DNA of 31,773 nt from JBBSEX01 sp038239345 (lineage in GTDB: Bacteria > Acidobacteriota > Terriglobia > Bryobacterales > Bryobacteraceae), in NCBI GenBank assembly GCA_038239345.1, contig JBBSEX010000032.1, forward strand, positions 1-31,773, written 5' to 3'. This document shows positions 22,896 to 31,438 of this stretch, in pieces (positions within the stretch are counted from its first letter, which is position 1; the number at the start of each line of letters is the position of its first letter). The notes below the pieces were generated by a model that was not told where the DNA came from, made no database searches, and saw only the letters and a program-made list of their open reading frames with translations. A program made the position numbers and the translations under genes.

Positions 22896-23596
22896 GGCTT
22901 GAGCTCCTGGAACGATTGATCGTCGCGGAAATAGGTGATCGTCAGGCCAAGGGGATTCACCGGGATCATGTTGTTTGACACGGTGTCTTTGAAGACGAAC
23001 TGGAAGCTGGCCACGTACCTTTCGCGGCGGATCTCGGTCCGGTCCCGGCCGGACAAATAGCGCTTTTCAAAATCCACCGTGGCGCGGAAGGGGGGTGTTC
23101 GCAGGTCCTGCAGCACGATGTTTTGGACGTTGACTTCAATCTCCTCGTTCGCCGTCACAATGAAGGTCTCCAGTTCCTTCGTCTTGCGGTTTTGTTCCAT
23201 GCGCGCGGCCGCCAGTCGGGAATCGAGGAAGAACAAAGAGCGCGCGAAATCGTCACGAACCGTGGCGCGGTTTCGGCTGTAATAGTCGTGAACAAACTGC
23301 GTCAGGAAGTACTTGATTTCGGGGGCCTGCGGCTTGTATTCCACGCTTGTGTACTCGACCGCTTCGGCGCGGCCGTATTCGTTGATTCGGAGCACAATCG
23401 GCTTAAAGTTTTTAAAGGCCGCGAGGGTCTTAAAATTCAGGACCAGCGCGCCAACGAGCAGAAAAGAGAGGCACAGAACCGTTACCTTGAGGTATGTGTT
23501 GGTGACGAGGGCGGAGCCAAACTGCTCCATATACAGTCGCTTCGCATCATTGAAATCCTTTGCCGGCGGTGGCAGGAGTTGAGTAGGACTCGCCAT
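22892..23596 (-). CDS. virB8: VirB8/TrbF-like inner-membrane scaffold
   Basis: 234 aa from ATG 23596, chosen because GGAGGTAA stands seven bases upstream; the frame is open to 23641. A short cytoplasmic part with YMEQFGSALVTNTYLK precedes one membrane helix (about 37-55, VTVLCLSFLLVGALVLNF) and a periplasmic NTF2-like domain (EIKYFLTQFVHDYYSRNR, VDFEKRYLSG, ERYVASFQFVFKDTV, PVNPLGLTITYFRDD). VirB8 nucleates the inner-membrane complex of the channel. The PVNPLGLxI-Y ending is typical of the TrbF branch. Confidence 0.92.
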   Translation of the reverse strand: MASPTQLLPPPAKDFNDAKRLYMEQFGSALVTNTYLKVTVLCLSFLLVGALVLNFKTLAAFKNFKPIVLRINEYGRAEAVEYTSVEYKPQAPEIKYFLTQFVHDYYSRNRATVRDDFARSLFFLDSRLAAARMEQNRKTKELETFIVTANEEIEVNVQNIVLQDLRTPPFRATVDFEKRYLSGRDRTEIRRERYVASFQFVFKDTVSNNMIPVNPLGLTITYFRDDQSFQELKP

Positions 23597-23603
23597 CAGA
23601 TCG

Positions 23604-24443
23604 TTACCTCCACCAGCCGATCCCTGGAAGTGCATGATCACCGGATCGGCCTGAAAAAATTGAAGAGACCAGACTGGGAACCTTGAGAATCCCCCATATG
23701 AATGCGACGGTCATCAGGATGAGCTGCAGGAAGAGTCCGGCAATATTCGCCGCGTTATATGGGGGCTGGTGAACGCGAAAGAAGTTAAGCATCAGCTCGC
23801 CATATACATATACGAACGCATTTCCAATGACTGGATAAAACGCGTACTGCATGAGCGCCTTGAACCATCCCCAGAACAACCACTCCATGTGGGGGACAAT
23901 GAAAAACGGTATAAAAATGGGGCCGACCAGGACGCAGATGGCGACAGCAACAAAACCGAACGAAATGACGGCAAGAATTGCAGCTTGAGCAAACGAAAGA
24001 ACGAACACAATGGCGTAATAACGAACGACTTGTGTCACATCAAGAATCGATGGACCGCTCGGCGATTCAAGCTTTTCATATACTTCTGCCAGCTTCTTGC
24101 CGACATCCTCATTACTGTTGGCTTCAATCTGACCAGCGAGATTTGCGCCTTGATCCGTGATTAGTCTATGGAAGCTAATCCCGATTCCAGGTAAAGGAGA
24201 CTGATAATAGACCAGCATCGCGTAAGCAAATGCAATGCTCATAAGCAGACCTGCGAACTTATCGAATCGCACGGCCGCGCCGGAAGCGCTTCCCAGAGCG
24301 ATTTGGATTCCGGTCCAAGAGATTAAGATGGCGACAAATCCCTTGAAAAGATTGAAGCCAAGCGACACAAAAATATCCGAGTGCGTTGTGAGGAGGTCCG
24401 TAGTCGCCTGTGTTACCCAGACGTAGTAGCTGTCATTGCCCAT
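23604..24443 (-). CDS. virB6: VirB6/TrbL-like polytopic channel protein
   Basis: 279 aa with about six membrane segments, for example FNLFKGFVAILISWTGIQIAL, FAGLLMSIAFAYAMLVYY, YYAIVFVLSFAQAAILAVIS, FVAVAICVLVGPIFIPFFIV and FLQLILMTVAFIWGILKV. The conserved central Trp and Pro region (GPIFIPFFIVPHMEWLFWGW) matches the VirB6/TrbL family. It forms part of the inner-membrane translocation pore. It is shorter than IncP TrbL (over 500 aa) and lacks a long Gly-rich tail. GGAG precedes the ATG by nine bases. Its stop region doubles as the virB8 ribosome-binding site. Confidence 0.88.
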   Translation of the reverse strand: MGNDSYYVWVTQATTDLLTTHSDIFVSLGFNLFKGFVAILISWTGIQIALGSASGAAVRFDKFAGLLMSIAFAYAMLVYYQSPLPGIGISFHRLITDQGANLAGQIEANSNEDVGKKLAEVYEKLESPSGPSILDVTQVVRYYAIVFVLSFAQAAILAVISFGFVAVAICVLVGPIFIPFFIVPHMEWLFWGWFKALMQYAFYPVIGNAFVYVYGELMLNFFRVHQPPYNAANIAGLFLQLILMTVAFIWGILKVPSLVSSIFSGRSGDHALPGIGWWR

Positions 24444-24459
24444 GCGTTGTTGCTCCTGC

Positions 24460-25272
24460 TTAAGGCAGCCTGTATGTGGTTAGGACGGTGGTCGTCCCCG
24501 ATAGATGTTGGTCATCTATGGCGGGCGCCATTTGCCTTAAGGCGATGTCAGTGTTGATGCTCTGCGCCTGGGCGTCACGGCGAGATTTTGCTTCAACCAT
24601 CTGGTGATCCAGAACCGATGCCAGGAGCTTGTTCGTGTCCTGGCTATTGCGGACAGTGATGATTCCGGCAGCGTTAATCTTGTTCAGAACACCGACCTCG
24701 GTGTTCAGCGAATCGGAGTCAGAGAGAGAATCGCTTTCGAGAGTATCTATCGCGTTTTCAACCGTTGCCGAATTACCGCGGACCTTCCCGAGCTGATCTA
24801 GCGCGTTCACGGTCACGCCGTCCGACAGTTCAACGGTCGCGTAGTTCCTCCCGATCTGATCCTGCTGAGATGCATCGATTGATGCCCAAACGTTCGCGTA
24901 TGTATTGATCGGGGTGACAGCTTTGTTGTAGCCGCTCAGCGCCCCGCTTCCAGAATTCAGAGCGCCAACCCAGCCCCCGGTCGTGCCATAGGTATTGGTC
25001 GCGCTTGGAAATCTCCATGGTGTGAGGAGCGCCTTCCACCGGCTCTTCGAAGTGATCATTTTGGCGTTTGTCACCATCTGGTTGTACTGATTGGTGACCA
25101 TGTTGTAGGTCTTCACAAGTTGGGTGTATTCCTGTTCCAGTTGCGTGAGCTGCGAGACGAGCTCACCATAGCTGGTCGGGTCGAACACGATATCGCCAAT
25201 CCCGAAGATGGCGAAAGCGGGGACGATGGTTAATCCTCCGCACACCATGCCAATGACAAGTCGGTTTTTCAT
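24460..25272 (-). CDS. virB5: VirB5/TrbJ-like pilus-tip protein
   Basis: 270 aa with a signal peptide (MKNRLVIGMVCGGLTIVPAFA). The mature protein starts IFGIGDIVFDPTSYGELVSQ and continues in long helices (LTQLEQEYTQLVKTYNMVTN), the hallmark of TrbJ/VirB5. The last 18 residues (DDQHLSGTTTVLTTYRLP) closely match a segment of the lipoprotein encoded immediately upstream in the operon. The ATG overlaps the lipoprotein stop (ATGA). VirB5-type proteins sit at the pilus tip and bind recipient cells. The family assignment rests on the N-terminal pattern and position. Confidence 0.88.
   Translation of the reverse strand: MKNRLVIGMVCGGLTIVPAFAIFGIGDIVFDPTSYGELVSQLTQLEQEYTQLVKTYNMVTNQYNQMVTNAKMITSKSRWKALLTPWRFPSATNTYGTTGGWVGALNSGSGALSGYNKAVTPINTYANVWASIDASQQDQIGRNYATVELSDGVTVNALDQLGKVRGNSATVENAIDTLESDSLSDSDSLNTEVGVLNKINAAGIITVRNSQDTNKLLASVLDHQMVEAKSRRDAQAQSINTDIALRQMAPAIDDQHLSGTTTVLTTYRLP
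24463..24516 (-). other. C-terminal QHLxGTTxVLxTYRLP motif of VirB5
   Basis: The terminal 18 residues share 13 identities with residues encoded at 25350-25403 in the neighbouring lipoprotein gene. The codons differ at many silent sites, so the similarity is held at the protein level. Confidence 0.8.
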
Positions 25273-25514
25273 TTGTGTGTAGGCTCCTGCTGCTTATTTT
25301 TGGGGCGCTCAGATTTATCGTGGATACCTGCCGGTTTGTGCCCGGTTTCAGGAAGGCGATAGGTCTTGAGCACGTCAGTTGTTCCTTCCAGATGCTGGGT
25401 ATTTGGGTCTTTTTCACCTGGCTTGGGTTTTACGCTCTGGGTCTGGCTAGTTGAAGAACAGCCCGCGAGCGTTAGAAATCCGAGGAGAGTTGCTGCTGTT
25501 ATGACACGTTTCAT
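25269..25514 (-). CDS. VirB7/TrbH-like small lipoprotein
   Basis: 81 aa. Signal sequence MKRVITAATLLGFLTLAGC ends in a lipobox (LAGC, Cys19), so the mature protein is lipid-anchored, probably at the outer membrane. The mature part is short, polar and Pro/Lys-rich, with NTQHLEGTTDVLKTYRLP in its middle, a near copy of the VirB5 C-terminus. By size, lipobox and place in the operon it is a candidate VirB7/TrbH partner of VirB9. Start and stop overlap both neighbours (TGATG and ATGA). Confidence 0.75.
   Translation of the reverse strand: MKRVITAATLLGFLTLAGCSSTSQTQSVKPKPGEKDPNTQHLEGTTDVLKTYRLPETGHKPAGIHDKSERPKNKQQEPTHK
25350..25403 (-). other. QHLxGTTxVLxTYRLP motif inside the lipoprotein
   Basis: Second copy of the motif at the C-terminus of VirB5; 13 of 18 residues identical. 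It lies about 25 residues after the lipid-anchored Cys. Confidence 0.8.
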
Positions 25515-25717
25515 CAGCGCGTCCTCCGAATCTGCTCGTGTGTTTTTGTTACTGCGGGCGGTGGGTCGTTGTGAGGTCGAAGCACTTCAACTATGAGACC
25601 CAGGAGTATTGGGATCGTAAAGAGGCAGAAGAGCAAGACGATGATCAATCGACCCGCTCTGAACGTGTTTGTTATAGGTTGCAAGTCCCGTCGTAAACTG
25701 CGCAATTGGTCAGACAT
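25514..25717 (-). CDS. small single-helix membrane protein of the conjugation operon
   Basis: 67 aa from ATG 25717 with AAGGAG nine bases upstream. One membrane helix (LIIVLLFCLFTIPILLGLIVEVL) follows a basic N-terminus (RSLRRDLQPITNTFRAGR); the tail is short and polar. Its stop overlaps the lipoprotein ATG by one base. No family was recognised. Conserved coupling to the channel genes suggests an accessory channel subunit. Confidence 0.65.
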   Translation of the reverse strand: MSDQLRSLRRDLQPITNTFRAGRLIIVLLFCLFTIPILLGLIVEVLRPHNDPPPAVTKTHEQIRRTR

Positions 25718-25731
25718 CAAAAAGGGCTCCT

Positions 25732-25950
25732 TTAGTGGCGATGGGTGTTTGCGTTTCCCCGGCGAAATAGGATGGCCGTCGCCGTGATGCCTACCAGAAT
25801 GATGAGGAACTGGACGACTTCACGGAGGGTCCTCCCTGTGACCAGTTCCTCGGCCAGGTTGGAGCAGGCAAACATCGCTAATCCGATCGTAAGCAACCCG
25901 ATCGCCTGATTGCGAGTACTGTTGGTGACGAGGTGAATAAGCGTTTTCAT
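25732..25950 (-). CDS. small two-helix membrane protein of the conjugation operon
   Basis: 72 aa with GAAGGAA eight bases before the ATG. Two hydrophobic segments (AIGLLTIGLAMFACSNLAEEL and VVQFLIILVGITATAILF) joined by TGRTLRE. It begins 13 bases after the virB10 stop. Not recognised. Confidence 0.65.
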   Translation of the reverse strand: MKTLIHLVTNSTRNQAIGLLTIGLAMFACSNLAEELVTGRTLREVVQFLIILVGITATAILFRRGNANTHRH

Positions 25951-25962
25951 TGGCTTTTTCCT

Positions 25963-27312
25963 TCACAGATTGCCCGGCAGCCGGTGTCGGTCATAGGCGG
26001 GCAGCAGCATATCGTCGGTGAGGTAAACTTTCACCCGGTGTCCCTCACGGATGACAAACGTCGGTAGAATGTTCAGGTACCGGTCAAGAATTCGGAGCGA
26101 CGATTGCGACAGGCTGGTGGCCACGCCCTGGCGGTACAGATCGACTCCGCTGGTGTTAGCTCCATAGCTTGCGCCCGCCTGCTCGATGCCGGCAATCGCT
26201 CCGATGGCCAGGCTGATGCCGAAGATCTGCATGTAATGGTGATTCACCTGATCGCGGAGGCCGGTCTCGCCGATCTGATTCAAGCCCTGGAACTGGTCGA
26301 GGCTCAACGAATAGCCATCCGGCATAATGAGGCGGTGAAAGAATACGGCGAGGCGCTGTTGCCCGAGGCTGTTCACCGTCTGAACCTCTCCCAGTACCCG
26401 GCTGCCCTGCGGAATGAGGAGTTGCTGGTGGTCATGCGAATACACGTTGGTCGTAACCATCACGTTGACCGGCCCGCTAAAACTGCCGTTTAGCCGATTC
26501 GTGAGCACGGTTTCGAGGATCGTCCCTTCAAAAACGCGATACTTCTTCCCGTCCGCTTGCTGCAGTGCGGGATCATCGGCCTGCTCCTTGCGCTTTTGTT
26601 TGAGGGGCTCAATGGCGTCGCCGGTGTCCGATGGTCCGGCATTTTCAGCGGAGGCCTGCTGGGGGAGAGCGGCCGTGTTTTGCTGTGTGGCCGATTGGAC
26701 CGGGTTCGAATTCGGTTGCCGGAGTGCGGCCAATTGAGCGCTGATGGATTGCAGGGTCGATGCCGCGGACTGATCTTGGCCCCCGGTCCCCTGCGCCGTG
26801 GCTTGGTCCCTTCGCAGGCTGAACGCGACATTCGAGCTGAACAGACTGTTGTACTCTCGCTTTTTTCGCTCCGCTTCAAACGCGATCCGCTGCGCTTCTT
26901 CCGGTGAAATCTCGTGATTGTTATACCCAGGCTGGACCTGTTGATACGGGTTTGGTTGGTCGGCGATGGGCATTTGAGCGTTCGCCGCTGCGTTCTGCGC
27001 GTCCAGCTTCGCCTGATCCAACCGCTGCCGTTCCAGCGCGAGTTTGCGGGCCTCTTCATCAACCATGGCCCTGTATTGGTCAATCTGCCGGGAACTCGGC
27101 GGGTTAGCGGCCTGCTGCGCCGCGTTCACCGGCTTCGCCTTCGGCTTGGGAGCGCCCGAGTTCGAGAACGCAATCACCAGTATCATCACTACGGCGATGG
27201 TCACAATCACCCACGTCTGCGCGTTCTTCGGCATCAGGCCCGGTGCCTTCGGGGCCTTGTTCTGGACCTCGGGTACCGCGTTCGAAGCGAAACTCTGTTC
27301 CTGTTCGGCCAT
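25963..27312 (-). CDS. virB10: VirB10/TrbI-like channel protein
   Basis: 449 aa. A short cytoplasmic N-terminus, one membrane helix at about 33-51 (TWVIVTIAVVMILVIAF), a long Pro/Gln/Ala-rich periplasmic linker (55-260), then the conserved C-terminal barrel domain: FEGTILETVLTNRLNGSFSG, VNVMVTTNVYS, LLIPQGSRVLGEV, RLAVFFHRLIMPDGYSLSLD. The last part (FVIREGHRVKVYLTDDMLLP) is typical of TrbI. VirB10 spans from inner to outer membrane and senses ATPase energy. AGGAGC precedes the ATG by six bases. Confidence 0.95.
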   Translation of the reverse strand: MAEQEQSFASNAVPEVQNKAPKAPGLMPKNAQTWVIVTIAVVMILVIAFSNSGAPKPKAKPVNAAQQAANPPSSRQIDQYRAMVDEEARKLALERQRLDQAKLDAQNAAANAQMPIADQPNPYQQVQPGYNNHEISPEEAQRIAFEAERKKREYNSLFSSNVAFSLRRDQATAQGTGGQDQSAASTLQSISAQLAALRQPNSNPVQSATQQNTAALPQQASAENAGPSDTGDAIEPLKQKRKEQADDPALQQADGKKYRVFEGTILETVLTNRLNGSFSGPVNVMVTTNVYSHDHQQLLIPQGSRVLGEVQTVNSLGQQRLAVFFHRLIMPDGYSLSLDQFQGLNQIGETGLRDQVNHHYMQIFGISLAIGAIAGIEQAGASYGANTSGVDLYRQGVATSLSQSSLRILDRYLNILPTFVIREGHRVKVYLTDDMLLPAYDRHRLPGNL

Positions 27313-27329
27313 GGTTGCTCCTGGAATCC

Positions 27330-28232
27330 CTACTCCTGCCGCGAGAAGGGCAGTTTCTGTTTACCGACCGTGAGATAACCGCTGTCGAGGATCTTGTCTA
27401 CAACATAGGTGCCGCTCTTGAACTGGAAGTTGATGAGGTTCGGTTTACCGTCTTTGATCTCATACACAGCGGGTGTTTCTTCCGGGTTCGCCTGGATGTA
27501 GGTGAATTTGTCGTCGTGGAAAATGGCGCTGACCTGAAACGGCTTCTTATCGCGATCAAAGTGGTAGGTGAACTTCATCTTCGCCGGATAATCGTTTCGG
27601 AACGAGCTCGTCTGGCTCTCGATGGCGGACTGCGCGGTTTGTCGCGCTTCGCGGGCCTGCGTTCTCGCAATCTCGGCCTGCTGGCGATAATCTTCGAGTT
27701 GCTGGGCGGGCACAAACTTCGGTGGCCCATTCAGTGCGGAGATCATGCTCTCGTCGCGCGGCTCGACGAAGAGTTTTAGATCGGGTTGCGCATCGGACAC
27801 TTCCGTTAGCACGAAGGAGTACACATTCCCATTGGCGGTGACGAGGTTCAGGTTCGTCCGGCCTCCCGCTTTCGCCGGTTTGACGTAAGCAAAGTTCTGC
27901 GCGCCGTTGACGATCCAGTACTCCTTATCTCCGCAAACGAAATCCATGATCTGCTCGCTTTTCGGAAGCACAATCAACGTTGTGAACCGGACTCGCGCGC
28001 GCACGGGAACGACATCCCGCTCTCCGTACTGCACTACTCGCGCGGCGCTGGCCGGATCAATCATCGACGGCGGATCTTGTCTGGGAGATTCTGTGGGGGG
28101 CTCGCGCCGCGCTTTGGCTTTCGTTTCTACGGACGGCGGCGGTGTTGCCGGCGTGGGTGGAACCGTGTCCGCAGCAAACATCGAACCACAGCAGAACAGC
28201 GAGAGAGAAAAGAAAAAGGCGTTAGTTTTCAT
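27330..28232 (-). CDS. virB9: VirB9/TrbG-like outer-membrane complex protein
   Basis: 300 aa from ATG 28232, which has AAGGA just upstream and overlaps the end of virB4 by 11 bases. A signal peptide (MKTNAFFFSLSLFCCGSMFA) and a Pro-rich linker lead to the N-terminal beta domain (RFTTLIVLPKSEQIMDFVCG, KEYWIVNGAQNFAYVKPA). The C-terminal CagX-like domain follows (FTYIQANPEETPAVYEIKDG, YLTVGKQKLPF), the part that binds VirB7 and VirB10. The central region is helical (QQLEDYRQQAEIARTQAREA). The frame is open to 28403 but that part overlaps virB4. Confidence 0.93.
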   Translation of the reverse strand: MKTNAFFFSLSLFCCGSMFAADTVPPTPATPPPSVETKAKARREPPTESPRQDPPSMIDPASAARVVQYGERDVVPVRARVRFTTLIVLPKSEQIMDFVCGDKEYWIVNGAQNFAYVKPAKAGGRTNLNLVTANGNVYSFVLTEVSDAQPDLKLFVEPRDESMISALNGPPKFVPAQQLEDYRQQAEIARTQAREARQTAQSAIESQTSSFRNDYPAKMKFTYHFDRDKKPFQVSAIFHDDKFTYIQANPEETPAVYEIKDGKPNLINFQFKSGTYVVDKILDSGYLTVGKQKLPFSRQE

Positions 28233-30795
28233 ATGGTCCTTTCGAATTCTGGGATTCCGGCGTGCGAGCCGTTGGCGGTGCAACAGCAGCGGTACCGAGT
28301 GGCTGTACCCTGCCCTGCTGGACAGCCGACTGATCCTCCAGATCCACGGCTCGCTGTTGACCTGAGAGGAAGTCGAGCGCACGCTCGAACCCAAGCCGCT
28401 CAAACGCCTGGCGCTTCTTCTCGTTGTCGTATGGCGAGTTCGTGTAAATCCAATAATCTTTACTCGCCACGTTCAACTGAACGACTTTGGCCAGGTCCGG
28501 CCGCTTGATGAGCAACTGCCGCTTCGGCGTGAGAGTAGCGATCAGGTTCGCCTCGGTGTCGTTGAGGTGAAAGAGTTCTTTATACTGGCGCTTATCCATC
28601 CGGGGGTTAGCCAGGAAGATGAGGGTGCCGCAGCTCTCGGCCACAATCTGGAGCATTTCGTTGCGAGTGAGATCGGCGCTCGACTGCGTCGCGAGAATCA
28701 TGGCGGCGTTGCGTTTCCGCCAAGTCTTCATCGCTTCGATGATGTAATCCTTTACGGTCGGATTACGGAAAAACCGCCAGGCTTCATCCAGCAGAAAGAT
28801 TTTGAATGTTGTGGCCAGTGCCGGGTCGTAAATACTGGCGTTGGCGCGGTGCAGGATGTAGAAGAGCAACGGTTCGAGGATCTGCGGAAATTTGTCGAGG
28901 CCCTCGAAGTCGAACGTTTGGAAGTTGGCAAAGGTGAGGTTGTCCTCGACGTTATCGAACAAGTTGCCGTACTGGCCGCCCTGCGCCCACCGGCGCAAAT
29001 GCGCTTCGAGATGCTTCGGCAGAATGTTTAGCAACGTGATGAGACGGCGCTGGGCACGGTCGATGTGGTACATGCTGGCGATCTGCGTGTACAGCTCGCG
29101 TTCGTCCTGGTCGCTCATCTTGAAAGTGCCTGAGGACTCGATCAGAACCTTGACGAACGAGAACAGAAAATGCAGGTTCTCCTCGGAGGGTGGCAAGCTG
29201 AACGGGTTAATCGTGAACGAGCGGCGCTCGATGCCGATCGGCATGTAGCTGCCGCCAAAAAGCTCGGTGAGCATTTTATAGGAACCGCCCAGGTCGAAGA
29301 TGACGGTGCGCGGGTTATATTTCTGAGCGTGAGTGAGCAGGAAATTGCAGGTGAACGATTTCCCCGTCCCGGTCATGCCGAGCATCAGCGTGTGCGGGAT
29401 GTCTTGGTAATGAAGATTCAGGTAATACGGGGTGTTCTGGTTCGTCTCAAAAGCCGCCAAGTATTCTGCATTCAGGTGTTTATTCCACGGCTCTCCCGAT
29501 TGGGGCGCAAACAGGAACGACAAATCCGCGTAATTATTGTTGAGCAGGTACATGTAGCGCAGGTTGTAGCGGTGGTTGGCCGGCAATGCCGCCAGAAACG
29601 CGTTAAGCAGGTTGTACCGTTCCTCGAACAGAATCGCGTCCTGTGAGGAGAAGACCTTGAACGCCTCCGCGACGGATTTATCCAGCCGCTTTTTGTCCCG
29701 GTCGTAAAGGATGACCGTAAACGAGAACTGGCCGAAGTAGTTGCTCTTCAACTCCATCTCCGTCAGGCAACTGCCCAGCTCGGCAACCATCGCGCTGGCT
29801 GAGTCGTCAATCAATATCTGGTCCGGCGTCGGCGGCTGATTGTTGAGGTTGATTTGACTCAGGATGCTAGTCTTCGAGTTGTGGAAGTGGCGGCGCTTGC
29901 TCTGGATCAGCTTGCGCATCTCGAAGTTCTCAATCCGCTTAAACTCGCTCGTAATGATGCACTCCGACGGCAATTCCTGCAGGTGTTTCAGCATGTTCGG
30001 ATGAGTTTTTGAAGGCGGCTCTTTCAGCGTGAGCACCTTGACGTAGTAGTCATCCAGGCGCAAGAATCCGCGGTGGCACTCGATCTGGGAATCGCTCACA
30101 AAGTAATCGAGGAACGTGTTGTGCTCAAACGGAACCGCGTCGGCTTTGTAGTGCGTGAAGTTGAGGAGACGGCGGAAGAAGCGGAATGCGTCAGCCTTCT
30201 CGGCAAGCTCGACCGGCACATAATCCCGGAGCTGGATCAGGAAGCTGTTGACCTTATTCACGAGCACCTGGTGCCCGCGGTTGATGAATTCCTCGATGAG
30301 GAGGACCGCCTTGCTCGTTGAGAACATGGCTGCAATTCCAGCGGCTGGCTGCTTCGCGATCAGCTTCAACTTCTCGGCGAGATTGAGGCTGTAGCGGGAG
30401 CCTTCATAAAGGACAACAAAATAGACATCGAGTGAGTACAGCTCGTCCGCCTTGCTTTCGAGGTAGGCCACACGGCTCGTGACAGCTTGGCGCACAATGG
30501 GATTTTCATAATCGGCACTGCGGGGAATGCTCGCGTTATCGCGCTTGATGACGTACTGATAAACACGGAAGGACGGATCGAAGGAGCGCACGCACGCTTC
30601 GAACCGGCGGGTGATGTCATTAAGATCGAAGTTGTCCAGGCACTCGTAGTCGCGGCCCTGTACTTTCAGAACGACACCGACTTCCCCGCTTTTGGTGAGG
30701 AACACGTGATCGTCTATGAAGCCGAACAGGTTTACGAGCGCATTGACCGCGCCGGAATCCTGGTAATCCTTAACGATTCGCGACAGCTTGATCAT
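28222..30795 (-). CDS. virB4: VirB4/TrbE-like secretion ATPase
   Basis: 857 aa, normal length. The N-terminal CagE/TrbE domain (1-430) is followed by an AAA/RecA-type ATPase with Walker A GMTGTGKS at 473-480, Walker B KIFLLDE at about 665-671 and the sensor ILATQSS. The C-terminal tail (QSAVQQGRVQPLGTAAVAPP) is low complexity. It powers pilus assembly and transfer and is the most reliable marker of the system. The ATG lies inside the end of virB3 (26-base overlap), with GGAG about ten bases upstream. Confidence 0.96.
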   Translation of the reverse strand: MIKLSRIVKDYQDSGAVNALVNLFGFIDDHVFLTKSGEVGVVLKVQGRDYECLDNFDLNDITRRFEACVRSFDPSFRVYQYVIKRDNASIPRSADYENPIVRQAVTSRVAYLESKADELYSLDVYFVVLYEGSRYSLNLAEKLKLIAKQPAAGIAAMFSTSKAVLLIEEFINRGHQVLVNKVNSFLIQLRDYVPVELAEKADAFRFFRRLLNFTHYKADAVPFEHNTFLDYFVSDSQIECHRGFLRLDDYYVKVLTLKEPPSKTHPNMLKHLQELPSECIITSEFKRIENFEMRKLIQSKRRHFHNSKTSILSQINLNNQPPTPDQILIDDSASAMVAELGSCLTEMELKSNYFGQFSFTVILYDRDKKRLDKSVAEAFKVFSSQDAILFEERYNLLNAFLAALPANHRYNLRYMYLLNNNYADLSFLFAPQSGEPWNKHLNAEYLAAFETNQNTPYYLNLHYQDIPHTLMLGMTGTGKSFTCNFLLTHAQKYNPRTVIFDLGGSYKMLTELFGGSYMPIGIERRSFTINPFSLPPSEENLHFLFSFVKVLIESSGTFKMSDQDERELYTQIASMYHIDRAQRRLITLLNILPKHLEAHLRRWAQGGQYGNLFDNVEDNLTFANFQTFDFEGLDKFPQILEPLLFYILHRANASIYDPALATTFKIFLLDEAWRFFRNPTVKDYIIEAMKTWRKRNAAMILATQSSADLTRNEMLQIVAESCGTLIFLANPRMDKRQYKELFHLNDTEANLIATLTPKRQLLIKRPDLAKVVQLNVASKDYWIYTNSPYDNEKKRQAFERLGFERALDFLSGQQRAVDLEDQSAVQQGRVQPLGTAAVAPPTARTPESQNSKGPYEN

Positions 30796-31084
30796 TCGAT
30801 ATGCGCTCCACTGGATAGAAATCCCGCTTGAGCGGGTCGTACTGCGGCTTGAACCTGGAAGAGTTCATCAGGATGCGCAGAATTTGGGGGTCCGTCTTGC
30901 TCGCGTGCCGGGCAAAGAGGTACAGCATGGCGAACATGAGCAATGCCCCGAGGACGCTCGAAAAGCAGGTGAAGGTGGCGGCCCCCATAACCATCGCCAC
31001 GAAGAACAGACGTCTCTCGACGCCCCATACTGTGAGGGGCTTGTTGATGGATTTGTAGACCGGATTCGACGTTGGTTCAGTCAC
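30770..31084 (-). CDS. virB3: VirB3/TrbD-like inner-membrane protein
   Basis: 104 aa from GTG 31084 with GGGAGG about nine bases upstream. The N-terminus has the conserved NPVYKSINKPLTVWGVERRL of the family. Two adjacent hydrophobic helices follow (LFFVAMVMGAATFTCFSSVL and ALLMFAMLYLFARHA), then a soluble C-terminus (DPQILRILMNSSRFKPQYDP). It works with VirB4 in pilus biogenesis and overlaps it. Confidence 0.93.
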   Translation of the reverse strand: MTEPTSNPVYKSINKPLTVWGVERRLFFVAMVMGAATFTCFSSVLGALLMFAMLYLFARHASKTDPQILRILMNSSRFKPQYDPLKRDFYPVERISNDQAVANR

Positions 31085-31114
31085 GTTGACCGCCTCCCTT
31101 CACCCTTCCCCGCC

Positions 31115-31438
31115 CTACCCGAACATCCAGGTAAGGAAATTGGCGGCACCGAGCGCCATTCCCAGACCGAAAATGATCCCGGCGAATACCTTCTTCGAAG
31201 CGCCCTCGCTGTAGGCGAACATGAGTCCGCCGATGACGATGGCCACTAGTGCAAGGCCTTTCGCGATGGGACCGGTAAAACTGGTCTGAAGATTGTTTAC
31301 GGCCTGCTCCCAAGGGGACTGGGCAAAGACCGGTGAAGCGACCGCCATCGCAAACGTCAGGGCGATGAGCTGCCGCAGGCTGCGGGTTTTGATCCGGCGC
31401 GTGACCGGACCACTCTGCGTTGGAACATTCTGATTCAT
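31115..31438 (-). CDS. virB2: VirB2/TrbC-like pilin
   Basis: 107 aa. A long signal peptide (cleavage likely after SPVFA, about residue 39) leaves a mature pilin of about 68 residues with two hydrophobic helices, GLALVAIVIGGLMFAYS and KKVFAGIIFGLGMALGAANFL, as in VirB2/TrbC. GGAGAGG precedes the ATG. It is the first gene of the operon, so the operon promoter should lie in 31439-31556. Confidence 0.93.
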   Translation of the reverse strand: MNQNVPTQSGPVTRRIKTRSLRQLIALTFAMAVASPVFAQSPWEQAVNNLQTSFTGPIAKGLALVAIVIGGLMFAYSEGASKKVFAGIIFGLGMALGAANFLTWMFG

